Made by a program: the position numbers and the translations under genes. The notes under the pieces were generated by a model, which saw only the letters and a list, made by a program, of their open reading frames with translations, ran no database searches and was not told the origin of the DNA. A DNA stretch of 64,000 nucleotides from Brevibacillus sp. JNUCC-41 (GTDB taxonomy: Bacteria; Bacillota; Bacilli; Bacillales; DSM-1321), in NCBI RefSeq assembly GCF_014844095.1, contig NZ_CP062163.1, positions 1,364,001-1,428,000 of the forward strand, given 5' to 3'. Shown here piece after piece: positions 57,036 to 64,000 of this stretch. The stretch's first letter is position 1. Each line of letters starts with the position of its first letter.

Positions 57036-57506
57036 AGAATATTAGTGACCTCCCGCACACTGGTTGAGTTATCGAGTTCTTCGCTAACATCCCCATCCAG
57101 TTCAGGAGAACACCGAGGATATGCAACTACATTCCTCTCTTGATCTTAGAAGAACGTTCCTGTACGAATCAAGCTGCCATGGAGATTCGAAAAGTAGAAC
57201 TGCTTCTATTCATACTATCATATGGAAGTATATACAGTGGAAAACACTATTTCCGCTCTTCTGAAATTACGGCATTGAATTGAAAATCTGCACACTTAAA
57301 TTTCAAACTCTTCATAATGATGGACTATTAAGTTTAATCAATCGATTGATTAAAAAGGAACCCCCTTGCGACATCAGCACTTCCCTCCCACTTATCTATT
57401 GAATACACTACATTCACCATTTTATCAAATGGAAAACTATTAGAAAATTAGAAAATTTGTGTATAATTAGGTTATATTCATTAACTCTTAAGGAGGAATC
57501 ATAGTC
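57036..57506. other. Intergenic region before the RraA-like gene
   Basis: This 471-base region holds a 22-bp perfect palindrome at 57333-57354 (listed separately) and a protein-like minus-strand frame in 57036-57145. A -10-like TATAAT occurs near 57470, preceding the RraA-like gene. The rest shows nothing I can interpret. Confidence 0.4.
57333..57354. promoter_or_regulatory. 22-bp perfect palindrome, probable operator
   Basis: TTTAATCAATC followed directly by GATTGATTAAA, an uninterrupted palindrome. Such sites are typical for TetR- or MarR-type dimers. It lies about 150 bases upstream of the RraA-like gene. No regulator gene adjoins it. There is no T-run suggesting a terminator. Confidence 0.55.
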
Positions 57507-58127
57507 ATGGATACTCTCATTCAACAGTTCAGGAATTTGCCCACCACGGCGATTTCCGATGCAATGGAAGGGCTGAGCAATCTGGAATCAGCGATTAAAC
57601 CCTTAAAGGAAGAATTTCATATGGCCGGACGAGCTTTGACTGTACAGATGCCCGTTGGTGATAATTCAGCCGTGTTAAAAGCGATCGGCGAAGCCAAGCC
57701 TGGGGATATAATAGTCGTTGACAGCAAAGGTGATACATACCGGGCTATAGCAGGAGACTTCGTAGTCGGCATGATGCAGACCATGGGAATTGGCGGCCTC
57801 GTAGTAGATGGAGTCATTCGCGATCTTGAAGCCATTAAAGAGTTGAATTTTCCTGTTTTCAGCAAAGGGACGACGGTTGCCTCAAGTGGCAAGGCAGGTA
57901 TAGGCGAAATCAATATCCCCATTTCCTGTGGGGGTGTCACCGTATTTCCAGGGGACCTTGTCATAGGGGACATAGATGGAGTCGTGGTCGTGCCACAAGC
58001 CATGGGTGAAGAAATCCTTACCAAAGCAAAGGATAAAATCATGAAAGATGAACAGCGTGCTGAAAAATATGCAGGGAAGCCTGATGAAATAAGAAAGTAT
58101 ATTGCCATGATGACCAATAAAGCATGA
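57507..58127 (+). CDS. RraA-like family protein (HMG aldolase/RraA fold)
   Basis: The 206-residue protein has the RraA/menG fold: TAISDAMEGL near residue 13, GDIIVVDSKGD near 67, GGLVVDGVIRDLEAI near 98 and GDLVIGDIDGVVVVP near 151. The G-x(20)-R-D-like pattern (GD...DGVIRD) is that of metal-dependent 4-hydroxy-4-methyl-2-oxoglutarate aldolases and oxaloacetate decarboxylases. A true RNase E inhibitor role is unlikely here since Bacillus lacks RNase E. ATG 57507 follows AAGGAGG. Confidence 0.8.
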   Translation: MDTLIQQFRNLPTTAISDAMEGLSNLESAIKPLKEEFHMAGRALTVQMPVGDNSAVLKAIGEAKPGDIIVVDSKGDTYRAIAGDFVVGMMQTMGIGGLVVDGVIRDLEAIKELNFPVFSKGTTVASSGKAGIGEINIPISCGGVTVFPGDLVIGDIDGVVVVPQAMGEEILTKAKDKIMKDEQRAEKYAGKPDEIRKYIAMMTNKA

Positions 58128-58138
58128 CCAGACGCATA

Positions 58139-58180
58139 AAAGAACAGGCAGGAAGCGATGGCTTCCTGCCTGTTCTTTTC
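58139..58180. terminator. Bidirectional terminator between the RraA-like gene and ltaS
   Basis: AGAACAGGCAGGAAGC pairs perfectly with GCTTCCTGCCTGTTCT around GATG (16 bp stem), with TTTC following. Confidence 0.92.
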
Positions 58181-58187
58181 ATTAGCC

Positions 58188-60161
58188 TTATTTCTCGGTC
58201 TTGTCATCTTCCTTTGAACCTTCTTCATCATATGTGTAATCATAATCAGTAGGGTCTATCGGTTTGAAATCATTTGGAGTATAGAAACGGAGTAAGTCAC
58301 CGTTCACTACTTGGTCGGATAAATTGAGCATCGTTTCAGCTCTCTTTTTATAATTGAGGATATCATCATTTTCCTCGACCAATTCCCCTGTTTTAGTATC
58401 GTAGTATTTACCTTTAATGGAAGTGACATCAGGTGTAACAAAATCACCATTCCTGAAAGGTACCACTTCATTATGATCTTTTGACAATAAATCTGAACCG
58501 AATTGTACATAATCTTTAGATTCGATTCCTAACAGATGCAATAAAGTCGGGAGAAGGTCGATCTGTCCTCCGTATTGGTGCATTTCCCCACCTTCAACAC
58601 CCGGAACATGAATCAATAATGGTACACGTTGCAATTGGGCATTCTCAAATGCGCCAACATCCTTGCCAAGCACTTTTGACATGGCTTCTTTATGGTTTTC
58701 GGAAATACCATAGTGATCACCATACATGACGATTACCGAGTTATCATAAAGACCGGATTCCTTCAGATAATCGAAAAACTCTTTAAGCGCCTCATCGGCA
58801 TAGCGTGCAGTCTGGAAGTAATTATCTACGGAAGCATCGCCTGTCGTATGCTTACCGATTGTTGCTTTTTCCTGGTCCATAGAATATGGGAAATGATGAG
58901 ATACCGTTATGAATTTTGTATAGAAAGGCTGTTTAAGCGTTTCTAACATTGGAATCGATTCCTTGAAGAAAGGCTTATCCATTAATCCATAACTTAGTAC
59001 TTCCTCTTTATTTTCCATATTATAATGGTTTGCATCGAAGAACTGATTAAAACCAAGAGACTTATACATATTATCCCGGTTCCAGAAAGATTTGTAATTA
59101 CCATGGAACACAGCCGATGTGTACCCTTGTTGTCCTAAAATCGCTGGTGCTGCTTGATACGTATTTTGGGAACGGTTTGTGAATGCTGCCCCCTGTGGTA
59201 AACCGAACAGGGAATTTTCAAGCATGAATTCGGCATCCGCTGTTTTACCTTGGCCCACTTGATGGAAGAAATTATCAAAGCGCATGAAATCCGACTTATC
59301 ATGTGCAAGTGAGTTCAAGAATGGAGTTACTTCCTCCCCATTCAACTTATAATCGATCAGGAAATTCTGCATCGATTCCAAATGCAGGTAGATAACATTC
59401 TTCCCTTTGGCTGCACCAAAATATTTAGGGTTCGGTTCAGCGCTAGTTGCCTTCGTATAGTTGACGACTTCTGCGATATCCGTGCTGTTTGCAGTCGCAC
59501 GCTGAGCGTATGTTTTAGTATTCTGAACGGCATCATAAACCGTATAGTTGAACATGCCCAAATATTTGACGATATAATTCCGGTCGAATGTTCTTGATAA
59601 TAATTGCGGGCGATCCTTTTCAGCAAGTCCCAAATTGATTGCGAAAATTGCAAGTCCCGCTAGGTAAACCAATCCAACTGTACGGCGTTTGACTTTGAAG
59701 TCTTCCACTTTAAAGTCTTTGAATCTGTACAACACGATCAAAAGAACCGTATCAAGGAAATAAAATACATCATGGGGCTTAAATAATTCTAAAATACTCG
59801 GCCCCAAATCCCCGGCATTATTTTGCACTTGCGTCAAGGTTGGCAATGTAATGAAATCGGTAAATGAACGGTAGTATACGATATTGCAGAATAGCCATAA
59901 GGACATCAATAAGTTCAACCTGATGATCCATTTAAACGATTTTTTGCCTCTAGCCAATAGTGCCAAGCCAAAGAATAAAATGGCTGAACTAATTGGGTTT
60001 ATGAACAGTAAGAACTGTTGCAGGCCATTTTCAATACCTAAGTTAAATTCAACTCGATATCCAATATAAGTTTTTATCCAAAACAAGACTACCGCAATAA
60101 AGAAAAAGCCTAGTATGTTATCTGCAAATAAATGCCGGCTTTTTTTTAGAAAATTATTCAT
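58188..60161 (-). CDS. ltaS: Lipoteichoic acid synthase
   Basis: The 657-residue enzyme has five membrane spans in the first 180 residues and an extracellular sulfatase-like domain. It polymerises glycerolphosphate from phosphatidylglycerol onto the LTA anchor. Visible catalytic features are E262 (LHLESMQNF), the nucleophile T307 (GKTADAEF), and YGDHYG. TYAQRATA near 217-224 could be the signal-peptidase cut site as in S. aureus. The C-terminal tail is acidic. It is monocistronic with promoter 60240-60269. Confidence 0.93.
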   Translation of the reverse strand: MNNFLKKSRHLFADNILGFFFIAVVLFWIKTYIGYRVEFNLGIENGLQQFLLFINPISSAILFFGLALLARGKKSFKWIIRLNLLMSLWLFCNIVYYRSFTDFITLPTLTQVQNNAGDLGPSILELFKPHDVFYFLDTVLLIVLYRFKDFKVEDFKVKRRTVGLVYLAGLAIFAINLGLAEKDRPQLLSRTFDRNYIVKYLGMFNYTVYDAVQNTKTYAQRATANSTDIAEVVNYTKATSAEPNPKYFGAAKGKNVIYLHLESMQNFLIDYKLNGEEVTPFLNSLAHDKSDFMRFDNFFHQVGQGKTADAEFMLENSLFGLPQGAAFTNRSQNTYQAAPAILGQQGYTSAVFHGNYKSFWNRDNMYKSLGFNQFFDANHYNMENKEEVLSYGLMDKPFFKESIPMLETLKQPFYTKFITVSHHFPYSMDQEKATIGKHTTGDASVDNYFQTARYADEALKEFFDYLKESGLYDNSVIVMYGDHYGISENHKEAMSKVLGKDVGAFENAQLQRVPLLIHVPGVEGGEMHQYGGQIDLLPTLLHLLGIESKDYVQFGSDLLSKDHNEVVPFRNGDFVTPDVTSIKGKYYDTKTGELVEENDDILNYKKRAETMLNLSDQVVNGDLLRFYTPNDFKPIDPTDYDYTYDEEGSKEDDKTEK

Positions 60162-60239
60162 GCTTTCACCTCTATTAATCTAGTGGTTTATTTATATAAA
60201 TTTTTACAAACTTACAAAAGACGGAAAATCGGAAACCCT

Positions 60240-60269
60240 ATAATAGCATTCTTTCACTTGGATAGTCAA
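60240..60269 (-). promoter_or_regulatory. Promoter of ltaS
   Basis: Minus strand TTGACT (60269-60264), 18 bases, TATTAT (60245-60240). The start site would be about 70 bases before the ltaS ATG, leaving a short leader with AGAGGTG as ribosome site. Confidence 0.6.
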
Positions 60270-61183
60270 GATTGTGATAACCACCTTTTGTCACATCCAT
60301 AACTCTTCTATCCAGAACGCTTCTTTAGCTTATGAACAAGCCTTTGAAAAAATAACAGAGCTTCGCCCGTCCCGAATGTTCAGCGCACCTATAACAAATA
60401 TATAGGAACTCCATGTCTTAATCCAATAAATATCACCGTAACTTTTTGTGAAGAATGCGGATGACAGTCGCTAATTAGTTTCACGTCCTTCAGGCTTTTA
60501 CCATTATAAACGACTCTTTATAAAAAAACCAGTACATTACAAAATATGTAAAGATATAAAGCTTCAATTGTTTAAAGCCATGGATAGATCCAGGATTTCT
60601 TTCCCGATGATTCGACAGTTAAAAATGGATGGCCGGTTTCATGGACGCATCTCTCCTCCGCACTTTTGATATCCCATCCAAAATCCACTCCTTCAAAAGT
60701 TTGACTAGCTTATTATTGGGTCCTGCCCCCCCCTTTGAATCCCATAAAACAACAAATTAGTTTCGCGTAATATCGACATCATTCCCCTTCGGGAAATTTA
60801 ATTAGCTTTTTCAAATAATTTTTCCTGAAAGTGATGATCATATTGTGTTTATATTTTTACTTTCCAGGATAATTTATCATCCATAAAAGATTCAATTTAC
60901 CAAATTTCGCTTAAATTACAATTTTAAAATCCCTCCTGGAAACGGAAAGGCTGCAAATGACATTATAATAGGAAGAAACCGAATTTTCCCATATCGGCTG
61001 AAGGGCCATTTTCTTTCGATAGCAGCCATATGACCATAGCTGAGCGGTAACAGGCTGAATTATAGCCCTTGTCTTTTCCATTCCCCTTAAGGGTGGTTGT
61101 GGCGGCTTATAAGCCTACCTGTTTGCAGGAAATCTTTTCGTCCCTTTGTTAGTATATTTGTTTCATCCAGCTTTATTATAAAA
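60270..61183. other. 900-bp region without a convincing gene, between ltaS and the siderophore gene
   Basis: It is AT-rich with a run of eight C near 60729-60736. On the minus strand two good Shine-Dalgarno sequences occur (AAGGAG near 60691 and GGAGGAG near 60659), each followed by only a tiny frame (TTG 60681-60619, 20 codons; ATG CGT CCA TGA). It may hold a decayed gene or a small RNA, but nothing is clear. Confidence 0.35.
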
Positions 61184-61217
61184 AATAAAAATCCTGTCCT
61201 CGATCGAGGGCAGGATT
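61184..61217 (-). terminator. Terminator of the ycl siderophore operon
   Basis: AATCCTGCCCTCG pairs with CGAGGACAGGATT (one mismatch) around AT, with TTTTATTTTTTA following on the minus strand, 12 bases after the yclQ stop. Confidence 0.9.
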
Positions 61218-61228
61218 CCTTATTCCTA

Positions 61229-62176
61229 TTACTTGATGCCTTCAGAAATTTCTTTAACCATAGCGTCAACAGATTCTAAACCGCCGCCTGATAGGTACCA
61301 GTAGTTAGGGTCTAGATAAATGATGTTACCTTCTTTAAATGCTTTTGTATTTTTCACAATGTCATTTTCAATAGTTTCTTTTGCTGCAGCTCCATCACCG
61401 GCAACCGCATCCCTATCCACAACGAATAGGTAGTCAGGATTCTTTTCAGCGATGTATTCGAAAGAAATACTTTGACCATGTGTCGATACTTCCAATTTGT
61501 CATCTACTGCAGGCACTCCGAATACATCATGGATGATACCAAATCTTGAATCCGGTCCGTAAGCACTTACTTTTCCACCGCTTGAAAGAACGATTAAACC
61601 AGTTTTGTCAGTTGGGGCTTTTTCTTTCAAAGCATTAATGTTTTCTTCAACACTTGCCAATTCTTTAGCTGCTTCGTCTTTTTTATCGAAGATTTTACCT
61701 AAAAGTGTTACGTTTTCTTCAAAGGATTCCATATACTTTGTTGTATCCACACCCACAAAAACAGTAGGAGCAATTTTGCTTAATTCTTCATATGCTTCAG
61801 ATTGACGGCCAGAAATAAGGATTAAGTCAGGAGCAATTTCGTTGATTTTTTCGAAGTCAGGCTCTTTTAATCCGCCGGCATTTTCAGTTGTACTTTCATA
61901 TTTAGAAAGGTATTCTGGAAGGCCATCATGAGGAACAGCTGCTACGTCCACACCCAGTTTATCAAGAGTATCAAGAGTACCCATATCGAATACAACGACT
62001 TTTTCAGGGTTTGTTTTCACTTTCGTTTCGCCTAGTTGGTGCTTAACCGTGATTTCTTCGCTTTTAGCACTTTCTTTTTTCGCACTTGATTCTTCTTTTT
62101 CCTTATCTGATCCACAAGCTACAGCCACTACAGCCAGCATTGCAATCAAAAGCAGTAAGGATAATTTCTTAATCAT
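61229..62176 (-). CDS. yclQ: Siderophore-binding lipoprotein (YclQ type)
   Basis: The 315-residue lipoprotein (lipobox VVAVAC near residue 20) belongs to the FatB/YclQ petrobactin-type binding proteins of cluster A-II, with HQLGETKVKTNPEKVVVFD, GGLKEPDFEKINEIAPDLIL and the late YWYLSGGGLESVDAM. It captures catechol siderophore-iron (petrobactin in B. subtilis YclQ). ATG 62176 follows GAGGTGACC. It lies after yclP with an unusual 206-base spacer. Confidence 0.87.
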   Translation of the reverse strand: MIKKLSLLLLIAMLAVVAVACGSDKEKEESSAKKESAKSEEITVKHQLGETKVKTNPEKVVVFDMGTLDTLDKLGVDVAAVPHDGLPEYLSKYESTTENAGGLKEPDFEKINEIAPDLILISGRQSEAYEELSKIAPTVFVGVDTTKYMESFEENVTLLGKIFDKKDEAAKELASVEENINALKEKAPTDKTGLIVLSSGGKVSAYGPDSRFGIIHDVFGVPAVDDKLEVSTHGQSISFEYIAEKNPDYLFVVDRDAVAGDGAAAKETIENDIVKNTKAFKEGNIIYLDPNYWYLSGGGLESVDAMVKEISEGIK

Positions 62177-62220
62177 TATGGTCACCTCAAAAAATTTTTT
62201 TATTTAAAATTACATGTTGA

Positions 62221-62337
62221 ATCCTCACCTTCACAGAGTTCACCTTCATCACTTTCCCTGCCATATGAACAGGAGGCGGCTAAAGTCTTGGGCGCCCGCC
62301 AACTTAACTGCCTAAGAAGTGTATGAGGTGATTCCGG
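62221..62337 (-). other. Structured spacer between yclP and yclQ
   Basis: On the minus strand the ends pair (GAAT..CCTCA with TGAGG..ATTC, two-base bulge), a second stem pairs CTTC with GAAG, and internal hairpins form from GGCGG/CCGCC and CCTG/CAGG. The element is GC-richer than its flanks. It could be an RNA switch, a processing element or a small mobile repeat. It matches no riboswitch I know. Confidence 0.5.
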
Positions 62338-62382
62338 GAAGGCTGCGAATACTGAAGTAATTTAAAACCAAATGGCATGGTC

Positions 62383-63141
62383 TTACGTGAAGTACACACA
62401 GATCTTATTGTCATTGATGCTTTGGATTTCAATATCCATATCATAGATTTCCTTTAATACCTTGGAATTGATGACTTGCTCGGTAGGTCCATTATGAACA
62501 ACCTTGCCATCCTTCAATGCAACAATATAGTCGGAATAGCAGGATGCAAAATTAATGTCATGAATGACGATGATGACCGTTTTCCCTAATTCATCTGCCA
62601 ATCTCCTCAATACTTTCATGATTTGGACCGAATGCTTCATATCAAGATTGTTCAGAGGTTCATCAAGTAGTACATACTCCGTGTCCTGAGCAATAACCAT
62701 GGCAATGAAGGCCCGCTGTTGCTGCCCGCCGCTAAGCTGGTCAAGAAACTTATCCTGCATGTCGGCAAGTTCCATATATTCAATCGCTTCATCGACGTGT
62801 TTCCAATCCTCTTTGGTCAGCTTTCCTTGTGAATAAGGAAAACGGCCAAAGGCGACAAGTTCGCGAATCGTTAAACGAAGATTGATGTGGTTAGCCTGCT
62901 TTAAGATGGCAATCTTTTTAGCAAGTTCATTGCTATTGAATTCCCCCATATCCTTACCATCGATCAGGACTTCTCCCGAATCCCGGGTAATGAGACGGCT
63001 GATCATCGAAAGGACTGTACTTTTCCCCGCTCCATTGGGACCGATGAAGGATGTGATTTTCCCTTTCACTATTTCAATGGAAACATCCTCGACAACCGTT
63101 TTACTATTATATTTTTTGAATAACTTTTTCACTTCTACCAT
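62383..63141 (-). CDS. yclP: Siderophore ABC transporter ATPase (YclP type)
   Basis: This 252-residue ATPase has Walker A GPNGAGKST, signature LSGGQQQRAFIAM and Walker B VLLDEPLNNLD followed by VIHDINFASCY. It is of the Fe-siderophore branch (FecE/YclP). It powers YclO and its partner permease. ATG 63141 overlaps the yclO stop by seven bases; AGGAGA precedes it. Confidence 0.92.
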   Translation of the reverse strand: MVEVKKLFKKYNSKTVVEDVSIEIVKGKITSFIGPNGAGKSTVLSMISRLITRDSGEVLIDGKDMGEFNSNELAKKIAILKQANHINLRLTIRELVAFGRFPYSQGKLTKEDWKHVDEAIEYMELADMQDKFLDQLSGGQQQRAFIAMVIAQDTEYVLLDEPLNNLDMKHSVQIMKVLRRLADELGKTVIIVIHDINFASCYSDYIVALKDGKVVHNGPTEQVINSKVLKEIYDMDIEIQSINDNKICVYFT

Positions 63142-64000
63142 GATTTATTCTCCTTTAATAGAAGATAGATGAAATAGACACCGCCGACAAAGTTGATGAT
63201 GACACTTAGAGTGGTGGAGAACGTAAAGATCCTCTCCACAATGAATTGGCCGCCGACCAAGGCAATCACACTGATCAGCATGGCACCCGGGATGATATGT
63301 TTATGCTGATAGGACTTAATGAATTGATAGGCCACATTTGCAACAAGTAATCCGAGGAACGTGATCGGACCGATCAGGGCAGTCGAAATGGAGATTAAAA
63401 CAGTAACGACGATTAAAACCCGCTTGGTGACAAAATCATAATCCACACCCAAGTTTATGGCTTGGTCCCTCCCGAGGGACATGACATCTAAATATTTCAA
63501 AAATCTCATGAAATATATCATTGCCGCTATCATGAGGATAATAGCTAACGTTAACAGGTCCGTGTTGACATTATTGAAGCTGGCGAACATTTTATTTTGA
63601 ATGATTTGAAACTCATTCGGGTCAATCAATACCTGCATGAATGAAGACATGCTGCCGAATAAGGTTCCGAAGATGATACCGATCAGCAATAGGAAGTAAA
63701 TATTGCGGTTTTTCTTGAACATGAACTTGAACAGCAGGCTGGAAAAAATAAGCATGGCCGCAAGTGTAATCAGGAAATTGAGATTTTTATTCATGATCAT
63801 GATATGCGTTGAACCGAAGATGAAAATCACTCCCGTTTGGATCAGCATATACATGGAGTCCAACCCTAAAATGCTCGGTGTCAGGATTTTATTATTCGTG
63901 ACGGTCTGGAAAATCACCGTTGAAAAGGCTATTGCACAACCAACCACGATGATGGCGATGATTTTAATAACCCTTCTCGGCAGTGCATAATCCCAATTCG
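63135..64000 (-). CDS. yclO: Siderophore ABC transporter permease (YclO type), 5' end outside window
   Basis: The reading frame stays open to the right edge, so the gene is truncated here; 288 codons are visible. The frame starts NWDYALPRRVIKI and continues into the FecCD-type permease core, with ITFLGLLVANVAYQF and the late GGVYFIYLLLKENKSW. A GTG at 63947 could be mistaken for the start but cuts through a conserved region. It would pair with a second permease (YclN) outside the window. Confidence 0.9.
   Translation of the reverse strand, partial: NWDYALPRRVIKIIAIIVVGCAIAFSTVIFQTVTNNKILTPSILGLDSMYMLIQTGVIFIFGSTHIMIMNKNLNFLITLAAMLIFSSLLFKFMFKKNRNIYFLLLIGIIFGTLFGSMSSFMQVLIDPNEFQIIQNKMFASFNNVNTDLLTLAIILMIAAMIYFMRFLKYLDVMSLGRDQAINLGVDYDFVTKRVLIVVTVLISISTALIGPITFLGLLVANVAYQFIKSYQHKHIIPGAMLISVIALVGGQFIVERIFTFSTTLSVIINFVGGVYFIYLLLKENKSW

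Noticed and set aside
57617..58243. Minus-strand open frame of 208 codons
   Set aside because: Antisense to the RraA-like gene and overlapping the ltaS end; composition (Ser/Thr/Pro/Met rich) is a typical shadow.

Overview
The window is a 64 kb stretch of low-GC Gram-positive chromosome from an endospore-forming Bacillaceae. Supporting signs are GerA/B/C germination proteins, CotF- and YutH-type coat proteins, YunB, YhcN-type lipoproteins, AAGGAGG ribosome sites, frequent TTG/GTG starts, and B. subtilis-like blocks (yut, yun, suf, met, yus, fad). Gene content and order look like a Peribacillus (Bacillus simplex group) genome, but that placement is from memory, not a search. I see no rRNA, tRNA, CRISPR array, phage or insertion sequence. 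Most of it is conserved core genome.

Layout. 0-14 kb: Fe-S and redox helpers (yutM fragment, yuzB, yutJ, yuzD, yutI), the threonine operon hom-thrC-thrB with ATGA overlaps, an L,D-transpeptidase-like protein, yutH, yutG, yutF/yutE, small conserved proteins, yutD, yutC and lipA. 14-21 kb: lytH, yunB, an HD-GYP protein, and yunC-yunD-yunE-yunF. 21-26.5 kb: sufCDSUB. 27-31.6 kb: metNPQ and metY, each behind a SAM riboswitch. 31.7-41 kb: yusE/yusF, gcvH, yusI, the fatty acid beta-oxidation operon fadN-fadA-fadE with a FadR-like operator, yuzL, yusM and two CotF-like genes. 41-46 kb: a RodA-like protein and mntABCD. 46-48 kb: an orphan LacI regulator divergent from a 28-codon membrane micro-ORF. 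48-55 kb: a lysine-riboswitch-controlled permease, an oligo-1,6-glucosidase and a gerABC operon. 55-64 kb: a YhcN lipoprotein, a guanidine exporter behind a guanidine-I riboswitch, a DUF948 protein, an RraA-like protein, lipoteichoic acid synthase, and the start-truncated yclOPQ siderophore ABC operon.

How the genes connect. SufCDSUB, YutI and YutM build and deliver Fe-S clusters, including to LipA; LipA makes lipoate, which GcvH carries. MetNPQ and MetY both feed methionine and both sense SAM. Homoserine from Hom leads to threonine through ThrB/ThrC and also feeds MetY. Fatty acid degradation appears to be gated by FadR, and manganese uptake by MntR.

The most unusual places are the LacI/micro-ORF divergon with twin operator-like repeats about 73 bp apart (46.43-46.68 kb), a structured spacer inside the ycl operon (62.22-62.34 kb), a 22-bp perfect palindrome upstream of the RraA-like gene (57.33 kb), and several small protein-like frames without normal starts. 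I did not find a clear defence system or other large novel module.
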